Shown here in pieces: positions 35,487 through 43,504 of a stretch of DNA of 64,000 nt. Under the pieces are notes generated by a model, which made no database searches, was not told the DNA's origin, and saw only the letters and a program-made list of their open reading frames with translations. The stretch's first letter is position 1. The number at the start of each line of letters is the position of its first letter. Both the position numbers and the translations under genes were made by a program. The DNA is from Streptomyces sp. LUP47B. Lineage in GTDB: Bacteria > Actinomycetota > Actinomycetes > Streptomycetales > Streptomycetaceae. The stretch lies in assembly GCF_001746295.1 (NCBI RefSeq), contig NZ_MJAH01000008.1, positions 119,906 through 183,905 of the forward strand. Reading direction: 5' to 3'.

Positions 35487-36419
35487 ATGCGAACGCCCGA
35501 CGAACTGAGCGAGGCCGATTTCCGGTCCCTGTATCGCCGCCTGCGCGCCACGGCACCCGGCGGTGGCACTCCCAGGGGTGCCCTTGACACGATCACCGGC
35601 GAACAGGTGCTGGCGGCCGTCCGCGAGGTGCGGTCGGGACATACGGTGTCGCTCGCGGCCCCGGTGAACACCCGACCCGGACCTGACGACGCCGACCCTG
35701 CCGAGCACCGGCTCACGGCTCCGGCCGACGCCGAACCGGCGGGCAGGGGACTGGAGTTCGCGCGGGACCGCTTCGCCATGAACATCCACGGTGACGTGGA
35801 CAGCCACCTGGATGCGCTGTGCCACGTCATCTACGACGGCACCCTGCACGGCGGTGCGCCGGCGGCCGGCGCCCTGTCCCCGGCCGGAGCGAGCGCGCTC
35901 TCCGTCGACCTGGTCCGCGACGGCATCGTCGGACGCGGCGTCCTGCTCGACTTGCCCCGGCTGCACGGGGTCCCCTGGCTCGAACCCGGAACGAGCGTGA
36001 CGGCCGAGGACCTCGTCGCGACCGAGGCGGGGCAGGAGGTTCGGGTCGGCCGCGGCGACATCGTCCTCGTACGGGTCGGACACCGCCGACGCCGAGAGGA
36101 ACTCGGCCCCTGGGACGTGACCGGCGCCCGTGCCGGACTCCACCCGACCGCCATGGAGTTCCTGGCCGAACGAGAGGCGGCCGTACTCGGCAGTGACGGC
36201 AACAGCGACACGGCCCCCAGCCCGGTGGAGGGGGTCGCGTTCCCGGTGCATGTGCTCGCCGTCCACGCGATGGGACTGCATCTGCTCGACTACCTGCGGT
36301 TCGAGGACCTCGCGCCGATCTGCGCACGGGAGGGCCGCTGGACGTTCCTCTGTGTGATCGCCCCCCTCCGCCTGCCGGCGGCCACCGGCTCCCCGGTCAA
36401 CCCACTCGCGATCCTGTGA
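35487..36419 (+). CDS. Cyclase-family metal-dependent hydrolase (kynurenine formamidase-like)
   Basis: 310 aa; the ATG at 35487 follows a GGAGGGTGGGGGT stretch. It belongs to the cyclase/KynB fold. The conserved metal site is recognisable as HGDVDSHLDALCHVIYDG (about 97-114), the equivalent of the family HxxTHxDxPxH motif though altered to DSHLDALCH. The C-terminal His block PVHVLAVHAMGLHLLDYL is kept. Family members hydrolyse formamides or lactones with a bound metal. The real substrate is unknown, and this longer subfamily is often annotated simply as cyclase. Confidence 0.85.
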   Translation: MRTPDELSEADFRSLYRRLRATAPGGGTPRGALDTITGEQVLAAVREVRSGHTVSLAAPVNTRPGPDDADPAEHRLTAPADAEPAGRGLEFARDRFAMNIHGDVDSHLDALCHVIYDGTLHGGAPAAGALSPAGASALSVDLVRDGIVGRGVLLDLPRLHGVPWLEPGTSVTAEDLVATEAGQEVRVGRGDIVLVRVGHRRRREELGPWDVTGARAGLHPTAMEFLAEREAAVLGSDGNSDTAPSPVEGVAFPVHVLAVHAMGLHLLDYLRFEDLAPICAREGRWTFLCVIAPLRLPAATGSPVNPLAIL

Positions 36420-36447
36420 GGGCAGAGGGCAGAGGGCAGAGGGCAGA
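36420..36447 (+). repeat. Four perfect tandem copies of a 7-bp unit
   Basis: GGGCAGA is repeated four times without change, starting at the base after the cyclase stop codon. The unit length is not a multiple of three and it lies outside coding sequence, so it is a candidate length-variable microsatellite. Confidence 0.9.
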
Positions 36448-36578
36448 CCCTCCCCGATGCCCTCACCCGTACGGCACAGTCGTGCACGCGCCGCGGGCGT
36501 CGTCGGCTGCCCGGAGCGGCACTCTGGTGAGGCGGTCACACCCCGGGCGTGACGCCCGGACCGGACAGCGGGAGCAGC

Positions 36579-37493
36579 ATGCGCGCAGACAGAGAATCCG
36601 GCTCGTCCGCAGGCGGCGGGGGGAGCCGTTGGCGCGAACGGGCGGCGGATCGCAAGGCCCGGCTGCTGAGGCTGCGCAGCACCGCCGAGGAGCGGTTCCC
36701 GGTGATCACCCGCCTCACCGCCCACCTGATCGCGGTGAACCTGCTGGACTCCGCGACGAGGCTGGCCGCCCAGGCCTTCCTGACCGCCGTACCCCTGCTC
36801 TTCCTGGTCGCCTCCATCGCCCCGCAGGGCGTGCGCAACCAGATCATCACCTCTGTGCACGACCTCTTCGGCATCCATGGCGCCGCCGACCACGAGCTGA
36901 AGAAGGTCTACCAGGCCAACCCCGCCAATCTGCAGCAGAGCACCGGAGTGGTCAGCGCCTTGATGGTGCTGCTCTCCGCGACCGCCTGCAGCCGCGCGAT
37001 GCAGCGGTTGTGCCAACGGGCCTGGCACATGCCGAGTGCGGGCGCCCGGGTCGCCGCCTGGAGATGGCCTGTGTGGCTCGCGGTCTGGCTTGTCGTCGTC
37101 GTTCTTCAGGGGCCGTTGCGGGAGGGATTCGGCGCCGGACTGTGGCTGGGCGTGCCGCTCCTACTGACCGTGGAGGTGGCCGTGTGGTGGTGGACCCAGC
37201 ACCTGCTGCTGGCCGGGCGCCTTCCCTGGATGCCTCTGCTGCCCGGGGCGCTCCTCACCGGGGTCGCCATGACCGTGCTGTCGGTGATCGCGAAGTTCTA
37301 CGTGCCGGCCGCGCTCAACCGCAGCCTGGACCGGTACGGGTCGCTCGGCGCGGTCTTCACCGTGCTGTCATGGCTGATCGGACTCTGCGTCGTGGTGGCC
37401 CTGTGCATCACCGTTGGTGCGGTCTTCGCCCGGGAACCCGCCGTGGCCCGACGTCTTGGATCACCCGCTTGGCCCAACTCGCCGGAAAAGTGA
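36579..37493 (+). CDS. YihY/BrkB-family membrane protein
   Basis: 304 aa from the ATG at 36579, which has GGGAG upstream; an ATG ten codons earlier lacks one. A basic N-terminus (RWRERAADRKARLLRLR) precedes about six helices in the YihY order, with LDSATRLAAQAFLTAVPLLFLVAS and LDRYGSLGAVFTVLSWLI typical of the family. Formerly called ribonuclease BN in error, these are integral membrane proteins of unsettled function. The stop is 79 bp upstream of the GMC gene. Confidence 0.85.
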   Translation: MRADRESGSSAGGGGSRWRERAADRKARLLRLRSTAEERFPVITRLTAHLIAVNLLDSATRLAAQAFLTAVPLLFLVASIAPQGVRNQIITSVHDLFGIHGAADHELKKVYQANPANLQQSTGVVSALMVLLSATACSRAMQRLCQRAWHMPSAGARVAAWRWPVWLAVWLVVVVLQGPLREGFGAGLWLGVPLLLTVEVAVWWWTQHLLLAGRLPWMPLLPGALLTGVAMTVLSVIAKFYVPAALNRSLDRYGSLGAVFTVLSWLIGLCVVVALCITVGAVFAREPAVARRLGSPAWPNSPEK

Positions 37494-37572
37494 CCCAGGG
37501 ATACGTTGGTGGTGGATCAGAAGCCCCCTTGACCCGGCGGGACCGGAGCACGCTCCGAGAACGGTGGCCGGC

Positions 37573-39159
37573 ATGACCGACGAACTGCACTACGACGTCA
37601 TCATCATCGGAACCGGTGCGGGCGGCGGCACCATCGCCCACCGCCTGGCCCCCACCGGAAAACGGATCCTCCTCCTCGAACGCGGCGACTATCTGCCCCG
37701 AGAACGCGACAACTGGGAATCCACCGCGGTCTTCGTCAAAGGCAAATACCGCGCTCCGGAGTTCTGGTACGACAAGAACGGAAACCAGTTCCCGCCCGAG
37801 GTCAATTACTACGTGGGCGGCAACACCAAGTTCTACGGCGCCGCACTTTTCCGTATGCGCCCCGAGGACTTCGGCGAACTCCGGCACCACGACGGCATCT
37901 CCCCGGCCTGGCCACTGAGCTACGAGGAGCTCGAGCCGTACTACACGCAGGCCGAGCACCTCTACCTCGTCCACGGCCGGCACGGCGAGGACCCGTCCGA
38001 GGGCCCCACCAGCGCCCAGTACGCCTACCCGCCGGTCCAGCACGAGCCGCGCATCCAGCAGCTCAGCCATGATCTGGAGAAGCAGGGGCTGCACCCCTTC
38101 CACCTCCCGATCGGGGTGAACCTCACCCAGGACGACCGGGGCCGGGCCACCCACACCAGCGCCTGCATCCGCTGCGACCGGGTCGACGGCTTCCCGTGTC
38201 TGGTCGGCGCCAAGTCCGACGCACAGGTCATCTGCGTCGATCCCGCCCTCGAACACGCCAACGTCGAGATGATCACTCATGCGGACGTGCGGCGCCTCGA
38301 CACGGACGGGACCGGTCGCAGCGTCACCTCGGTCGTCGCGACCGTGGGGGACGGGGACGCCACCACCGTGGAGTTCAGTGCCGACATCGTGGTCGTCGCC
38401 TGTGGTGCGGTCAACTCGGCCGCCCTGCTGCTGCGTTCGGCCGATGACCGGCATCCGCGGGGCCTGGGCAACAGCTCGGACGTGGTGGGCCGGCACTACA
38501 TGCGGCACAACAACCTCGCGCTGATGGCCGTGTCCAAGGAACCCAACGACACCAAGTTCCAGAAGACCCTTGCGCTGCACGACTGGTACTTGGGATCCGA
38601 CGACTGGGACTACCCCCTCGGCGGCATCCAGATGCTGGGCAAGTCCGACTCCGAGCAGATCCACGGAGAAGCGCCCCGCTGGGCCGGGGCCGCCGCCCCC
38701 GACATGCCCTTCGAGGTGCTCGCCCACCACGCGGTCGACTTCTGGCTGTGCGGAGAGGATCTGCCCCTCCCCGAGAACCGCGTCACCCTGGACCGGGACG
38801 GCGACATCCACCTGGCCCTGGACGAGACGAACAACATCGCCGGACTGAAGCGCCTGCGGCACAAACTGCAAGGCATGCTCAGTCACTTGGGCATGCACGA
38901 ACACCATCTGCTGTCACACAGCATCTACCTGCACAAGGGCATGCCGATCGGCGCCACCGCGCATCAGGCGGGCACCGTCCGCTTCGGCCGCGACCCCGAA
39001 AGCTCCGCGCTCGACGTCAACTGCAAGGCCCACGACCTCGACAACCTCTACGTCGTCGACACGAGCTTCTTCCCGAGCATCGGAGCGGTCAACCCGTCGT
39101 TGACCGCCATCGCCAACGCCCTGCGCGTCGGCGACCACATCGCGGAGCGACTTCAATGA
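37573..39159 (+). CDS. GMC-family FAD-dependent oxidoreductase
   Basis: 528 aa. An N-terminal FAD-binding motif DVIIIGTGAGGGTIAHRLA (residues 8-26) is followed by LLLERGDYLPRE, NYYVGGNTKFYGAALFRMRPEDF, and a C-terminal GMC block with HQAGTVRFG and SFFPSIGAVNPSLTAIANALRVG containing the active-site His/Asn pair. Members oxidise alcohols or sugars (glucose, gluconate, choline, cholesterol types). The sequence GDYLPRE and an internal Cys pair (ACIRCDRVDGFPC) resemble the bacterial glucose/gluconate dehydrogenase-like branch. It overlaps the DUF2252 gene by 4 bp. Possible link with GH15-derived glucose, by position only. Confidence 0.9.
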   Translation: MTDELHYDVIIIGTGAGGGTIAHRLAPTGKRILLLERGDYLPRERDNWESTAVFVKGKYRAPEFWYDKNGNQFPPEVNYYVGGNTKFYGAALFRMRPEDFGELRHHDGISPAWPLSYEELEPYYTQAEHLYLVHGRHGEDPSEGPTSAQYAYPPVQHEPRIQQLSHDLEKQGLHPFHLPIGVNLTQDDRGRATHTSACIRCDRVDGFPCLVGAKSDAQVICVDPALEHANVEMITHADVRRLDTDGTGRSVTSVVATVGDGDATTVEFSADIVVVACGAVNSAALLLRSADDRHPRGLGNSSDVVGRHYMRHNNLALMAVSKEPNDTKFQKTLALHDWYLGSDDWDYPLGGIQMLGKSDSEQIHGEAPRWAGAAAPDMPFEVLAHHAVDFWLCGEDLPLPENRVTLDRDGDIHLALDETNNIAGLKRLRHKLQGMLSHLGMHEHHLLSHSIYLHKGMPIGATAHQAGTVRFGRDPESSALDVNCKAHDLDNLYVVDTSFFPSIGAVNPSLTAIANALRVGDHIAERLQ

Positions 39160-40574
39160 CGTCGAACCACCCGGACATCAGCGACATCCGGCACCGCACA
39201 CCTCAGGAACGAGCCGAACGCGGCAAGGCCGCCCGGTCGTCCGTACCCCGCTCCAGTCACGCAGAGTTCTCGCCCACGGTGAAACGGCCCGACCCGGTGG
39301 ACATCATCGACGCGCAGTCGGCGACGCGGGTTCCCGAACTCGTACCGATCCGCTACGGGCGGATGACCGAGTCGCCGTTCCGCTTCTACCGCGGTGCCGC
39401 GGCCATCATGGCCGGAGACCTCGCCGACACCCCCGTGTCCGGGATCAGAGCGCAGTTGTGCGGGGACGCGCACCTGCTGAACTTCCGGCTGCTGGCCTCA
39501 CCCGAGCGCCGCATGATGTTCGACATCAACGACTTCGACGAGACACTGCCCGGCCCATGGGAGTGGGACGTCAAACGCCTGTCCGCGAGCTTCGTCATCG
39601 CGGGGCGGGCGAACGACTTCAGCGACAAGGAGCGGGCCGGCATCGTCCGGGCGACGGTGCGCTCCTACCGGGAGTGGATGCGACGCTTCGCCAAGATGGG
39701 CAACCTCGCCGTGTGGTACGCCCAGTTCGACGAGGCGTGGGTACGGGACCACTTCGGCGCGGAACTGAGCGCACGGGCCCGCGACCGCTGGTCCCAGGCG
39801 GTGACCAAGGCACGCAGCCGGGACAGTCTCCAGGCCTTCGGCAAGCTCACCCACATCGTCGACGGGCAGGTCCGCATCGCCGCGGTTCCGCCGCTGATCA
39901 CCCCGCTCCACGACCTGCTTCAGGGCGTCGAACGCGACGCGCTGGAGAAGGAGATCCACCGGTTGATCGAACGGTACGGCCGCACCCTGCAGTCGGACCG
40001 GCGATCCCTTCTGCAGCAGTACCGGGTCGCCGACATGGCCCGCAAGGTGGTCGGGGTCGGCAGCGTGGGCACCCGCTGCTGGATCGTGCTCCTGCTCGGC
40101 CGGGACGACCAGGATCCGCTGCTCATGCAGGCGAAGGAGGCCGACCAGTCGGTGCTGGCGCCCTTCGCCGGCGCCAGCGCCTACGGAACGCAGGGCGAGC
40201 GCGTCGTCTCCGGCCAGCGGCTCATGCAGGCCACCAGTGACATCTTCCTCGGCTGGGAGCGGGTCGAGGGGATCGACGGTCGCCGACGGGACTTCTATGT
40301 ACGGCAGTTGCGCGACTGGAAGGGGATCGCCGAACCCGAGGCGATGGTGCCGGCCGGCATGCGGACCTTCGGCGAACTGTGCGGCGCCACGCTGGCCCGC
40401 GCCCACGCGCGGTCGGGCGACCGTATCGCCATCGCCGCGTACCTGGGCGGGGGCGACTCCTTCGACCGGGCGCTCGTGACCTTCGCCGAGCGTTACGCCG
40501 ACCAGAACGAGAAGGACCACCAGGCACTCGTCGACGCCGTCCGTATCGGACGGGTAACGGCTCAAGCGGCCTGA
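39156..40574 (+). CDS. DUF2252 protein (kinase-like fold)
   Basis: 472 aa, starting ATGA inside the stop of the GMC gene. DUF2252 landmarks: SPFRFYRGAAAIMAGDLA (about 72-89), QLCGDAHLLNFRLLASPERRMMFDINDFDET, and WEWDVKRLSASFVIAGR. The CGDAHLLNF and FDINDFDET pieces resemble the HxDxxxxN and DFD catalytic motifs of aminoglycoside phosphotransferase-like kinases, suggesting a small-molecule phosphotransferase. No experimental function is known to me. It is followed 25 bp later by GH15. Confidence 0.87.
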   Translation: MTSNHPDISDIRHRTPQERAERGKAARSSVPRSSHAEFSPTVKRPDPVDIIDAQSATRVPELVPIRYGRMTESPFRFYRGAAAIMAGDLADTPVSGIRAQLCGDAHLLNFRLLASPERRMMFDINDFDETLPGPWEWDVKRLSASFVIAGRANDFSDKERAGIVRATVRSYREWMRRFAKMGNLAVWYAQFDEAWVRDHFGAELSARARDRWSQAVTKARSRDSLQAFGKLTHIVDGQVRIAAVPPLITPLHDLLQGVERDALEKEIHRLIERYGRTLQSDRRSLLQQYRVADMARKVVGVGSVGTRCWIVLLLGRDDQDPLLMQAKEADQSVLAPFAGASAYGTQGERVVSGQRLMQATSDIFLGWERVEGIDGRRRDFYVRQLRDWKGIAEPEAMVPAGMRTFGELCGATLARAHARSGDRIAIAAYLGGGDSFDRALVTFAERYADQNEKDHQALVDAVRIGRVTAQAA

Positions 40575-40599
40575 CGAGGCGATCAGCAGGGAGAACACC

Positions 40600-42417
40600 A
40601 TGGAACGCTACCCGCCCATCGCCGATCACGGACTTGTCGGGGACCTGCAGACCGCGGCCCTCGTCTCGTCCCAGGGCGTGATCGACTGGTTCGCGGCACC
40701 GCGCTTCGACTCGCCGAGTGTCTTCGCCGCACTGCTTCACCACGACGGTGGCGGCTACTTCCGCCTCGCGCCCGATCATCCCGAGGGCACCTGGAAACAG
40801 CTCTACTACCCGGACAGCGCCGTCGTGGTGACCCGGTTCATGTCACCCGACGGAGTCGGCGAGATCGTCGACCACATGCCCGTCCTGCCGGGACCGACGG
40901 CGACCGACAAGCACCAACTGGTGCGCGTCGTCCGCGCGGTGCGCGGCACCGTACGCTTCGCTCTCGAATGCAGGCCGCGGTTCGACTACGCGCGGGCCAC
41001 CCACGAACTCGACCTGACGGACGGCACGGCCACGTTCCGGGCCCCGGGCACGACCGCCTACCTCCAGGGCAGCATCCCGCTCGAACGGGACGGCCAGGAC
41101 GTGAGGGGCGGCATCACCCTCAGCGACGGAGACTCGGCAGCCGTGGTGTTCACGGTGTGCGCGCAGGACAGGGAGGCGCCACCGCCCCCCACCACCGAAC
41201 AGATCACCGAAGGGCTCTGGAAGAACGTCGAATTCTGGCAGCAGTGGGTGCGCACCTCGAGCTACCACGGCCGCTGGATGGAGATGGTGCACCGCTCGGC
41301 GATCACCCTCAAGCTCCTCACCTACGCCCCCAGCGGCGCCCCGGTCGCCGCCGCCACCATGGGACTGCCCGAGCAGGTCGGCGGCGAGCGCAACTGGGAC
41401 TACCGCTACACCTGGGTGCGGGACGGCTCCCTTTCGGTGCGGGCGCTGCTCGACCTCGGCTTCGTGGAGGAGGCGACCCGCTTCACCCACTGGCTCGGCG
41501 ACCGTCTGCGGGCAGCCGAAGGACCGGACGACGAGCCCCTCCAGATCATGTACCGGGTCGACGGCGACCCGCATCTGACCGAGGAGATCCTGGACCACTT
41601 CGAGGGCTACCGCGGCTCCTACCCGGTCCGGGCGGGCAACGCCGCCTCCGACCAACTCCAGCTCGACATCTACGGCGAGGCCCTCTACGCCCTGGCCGAG
41701 GGCCGCGAGATCGGCGAACAGGCGGGCTACCACGGGTGGAAGGGCCTGACCCGCACCCTCGACTGGCTCGCCGACTCCTGGGACCGCCCCGACGAGGGCA
41801 TCTGGGAGACCCGGGGCGGGCGCAAGGACTTCACCTACAGCCGGGTGATGTGCTGGGCGGCCTTCGACCGCGGCCTGAAGATGGCAGCGGAGTTCAGCAG
41901 GCCGGCCGACACCGTCCGCTGGACACGGGCCCGCGACGAGATCCTCGAACAGGTCATGGAACGCGGCTGGAACGAGAAAGAGCAGGCCATGATCCAGCAC
42001 TACGGCGGCGACGTCCTGGACGCCTCCCTGCTGCTGGCCCCCCGGGTGGGCTTCGTGTCCCCCCGCAGCCCCGGCTGGCTCAACACCCTCGACGCCATGG
42101 AGCGGGTCCTCGTCTCCGACAGCCTCGTCTACCGCTACGACCCCCAGGCCTCACCCGACGGACTGCGCGGCTCCGAAGGCACCTTCAGCCTGTGCACGTT
42201 CCTGTACGTCGACGCCCTGGCCCGCGCGGGCCGGCTCCCGCAGGCCCGCTACACCTTCGAGAAGATGCAGACGTACGCGAACCACGTCGGCCTGTTCGCC
42301 GAGGAGATCGGCCCGAGCGGCGAGCAACTCGGCAACTTCCCCCAGGCCTTCACCCACCTCTCCCTCATCATGGCCGCGACGACGCTGGACGAGGCGCTCG
42401 ACCGGGCCCCGCGCTGA
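40600..42417 (+). CDS. GH15 glycosidase (trehalase/glucoamylase-like)
   Basis: 605 aa, no signal peptide, ATG with CAGGGAGAACACC upstream. The N-terminal beta-sandwich begins YPPIADHGLVGDLQTAALVS; the (alpha/alpha)6 barrel contains NWDYRYTWVRDGSLSVRALLDLG with one of the catalytic acids and GRKDFTYSRVMCWAAFDRGL; and FAEEIGPSGEQLGNFPQAFTHLSLI near the C-terminus supplies the second carboxylate. Actinobacterial members of this type include cytoplasmic trehalases and glucodextranase-like enzymes; trehalase is plausible. It is last in a GMC - DUF2252 - GH15 run. Confidence 0.92.
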   Translation: MERYPPIADHGLVGDLQTAALVSSQGVIDWFAAPRFDSPSVFAALLHHDGGGYFRLAPDHPEGTWKQLYYPDSAVVVTRFMSPDGVGEIVDHMPVLPGPTATDKHQLVRVVRAVRGTVRFALECRPRFDYARATHELDLTDGTATFRAPGTTAYLQGSIPLERDGQDVRGGITLSDGDSAAVVFTVCAQDREAPPPPTTEQITEGLWKNVEFWQQWVRTSSYHGRWMEMVHRSAITLKLLTYAPSGAPVAAATMGLPEQVGGERNWDYRYTWVRDGSLSVRALLDLGFVEEATRFTHWLGDRLRAAEGPDDEPLQIMYRVDGDPHLTEEILDHFEGYRGSYPVRAGNAASDQLQLDIYGEALYALAEGREIGEQAGYHGWKGLTRTLDWLADSWDRPDEGIWETRGGRKDFTYSRVMCWAAFDRGLKMAAEFSRPADTVRWTRARDEILEQVMERGWNEKEQAMIQHYGGDVLDASLLLAPRVGFVSPRSPGWLNTLDAMERVLVSDSLVYRYDPQASPDGLRGSEGTFSLCTFLYVDALARAGRLPQARYTFEKMQTYANHVGLFAEEIGPSGEQLGNFPQAFTHLSLIMAATTLDEALDRAPR

Positions 42418-42420
42418 ACG

Positions 42421-42790
42421 CCGGGATCTCCACCGGGACGGTCTCCGAGTTGCCGACGACGAGCACGACCAGTCGGAGCGTGGCGGCCGACGCGGCCGCC
42501 ATGCCCGGTACGACGCCGAGCCCGGCGGAGGCGAGAGCAGTGCGGGAATGGCCGGACCGCCGCGCAGGCTGCCCAGGCAGATCGTGTACGCGACGCCCGC
42601 CGACGGACCGCGCGTGGGGATCGGCGGCGAGTTGCGCCAGGGTGGCCTGGCCGGACAGGGACACCTCGGACGGCGAACGGCCGGTGATGCCGGCGTAGAG
42701 CACCGCACAGACGGCCGCACCGAGTGCGCAGAGCACCGACGGCGAGCGCCAACAGCAGCGATCACCCCCACAGCACCACTCCGAGCCACG
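42421..42790 (-). pseudogene. Decayed ClC-type chloride channel, C-terminal fragment
   Basis: Reading the minus strand, one frame gives CALGAAVCAVLYAGITGRSP and QATLAQLAADPHARSVG; a second frame gives AYTICLGSLRGGPAIPAL; and the first frame resumes with GVVPGMAAASAATLRL and VLVVGNSETVPV. These match in order the last helices of voltage-gated chloride channel proteins, where SLRGGPxFPA is a selectivity-filter motif. At least two frameshifts and small deletions are present and the N-terminal half is gone. It lies between the GH15 gene and the hydrogenase locus. Confidence 0.7.
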
Positions 42791-42857
42791 CGGCATCGAA
42801 CGGAACCCCTCCGTGTGGACTCACGGGCCGACCTGCTGTGACTTGTCCCACCTGCTC

Positions 42858-42887
42858 TTGCCGGGGTGAGAGGCGCTTGCCTACGTT
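42858..42887 (+). promoter_or_regulatory. Putative promoter of the hydrogenase locus, leaderless start
   Basis: TTGCCG (42858-42863) and TACGTT (42882-42887) are spaced by 18 bp. The next gene's ATG is at 42895, only seven bases after the -10 box, so the transcript would begin at or next to the start codon. No ribosome site precedes the ATG, which fits a leaderless message. Confidence 0.55.
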
Positions 42888-42894
42888 CGGTCCC

Positions 42895-43176
42895 ATGTCC
42901 TCCCATGGCCGCGCCCCCTCAGGCGAACCGGACCGACCCGACCCGCTCCCGACGGTCGACCTGGACCTCGACCTGAGCTCACATGAACTGCTCCGGCGCG
43001 CTCATGTCCTGGACGCTCTCGGCCCCGACTGGGACCCCGTCGCCGCGCTGCGCGGCGAGGAAGCGGCGTACGACCTGCTGTATTCCGGCCTCGACGCGGA
43101 GCAGCAGCGCATGTACGACGAGCTGGTCGCGGCCGGTGTACTGCCGCGGAGAGGCGGCGGCGATGCTGCCGCTTGA
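42895..43176 (+). CDS. Small acidic protein at the head of the hydrogenase locus (DUF6400-like)
   Basis: 93 aa, soluble and acidic. After a Pro/Asp-rich N-terminus comes a compact block: DLDLSSHELLRRAHVLDALG, then WDPVAALRGEEAAYDLLYSG and LDAEQQRMYDELVAAGVLP, predicted as three to four helices. From memory it resembles DUF6400; no function is known. The ATG has no Shine-Dalgarno and lies at the predicted transcription start. The next gene begins 14 bp inside its 3' end. Position suggests involvement in hydrogenase expression or assembly, which is unproven. Confidence 0.75.
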   Translation: MSSHGRAPSGEPDRPDPLPTVDLDLDLSSHELLRRAHVLDALGPDWDPVAALRGEEAAYDLLYSGLDAEQQRMYDELVAAGVLPRRGGGDAAA

Positions 43177-43408
43177 CCCGCAGGCGGACATCGGGCGCCG
43201 CGCCTGGGTGGCCTGCCCGAACTGCGACGACCGCCGCGGGTGCGCGACCTGCGAGCAGGGGCGCACCTGTTCCGAGCACTGGCGCTACCTGCTGTCCCAC
43301 GTCGGCAGCCTGCTCCACCTGCAGTGCCGGTCGTGCACCCACATCTGGGCACACGAGACCCACTTCGGTGTGAGGCCGGACGGCGGATCGGCGCCCGCTT
43401 TCGGATGA
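43163..43408 (+). CDS. Small cysteine-rich (zinc-ribbon-like) protein
   Basis: 81 aa, overlapping the previous gene by 14 bp; GGAGAGG precedes the ATG. It has seven Cys, in CPNC (18-21), CATC (27-30), Cys36 and CRSC (55-58), plus His39, a pattern that could bind one or two Zn ions or an Fe-S centre. The rest is short and basic/aromatic (HWRYLLSHVGSLLHLQ). I do not recognise the family. It is followed 96 bp later by hypX. In that gap a tight imperfect palindrome (43417-43437, CCTG.CGTCC/GGACGGCAGG) is present. Confidence 0.72.
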   Translation: MLPLDPQADIGRRAWVACPNCDDRRGCATCEQGRTCSEHWRYLLSHVGSLLHLQCRSCTHIWAHETHFGVRPDGGSAPAFG

Positions 43409-43504
43409 TCCCACCGCCTGTCGTCCGGGACGGCAGGTCGCCTTGCCTCAGGATCGCGTCCGGCGGCCATCCCTGCCTGCCGTTCGTCCGTCCCGGAGGC
43501 AGCC

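Noticed and set aside
43417..43437. Tight palindrome CCTG.CGTCC/GGACGGCAGG before hypX
   Set aside because: The arms leave almost no loop and contain one mismatch; too weak to call as terminator or operator.
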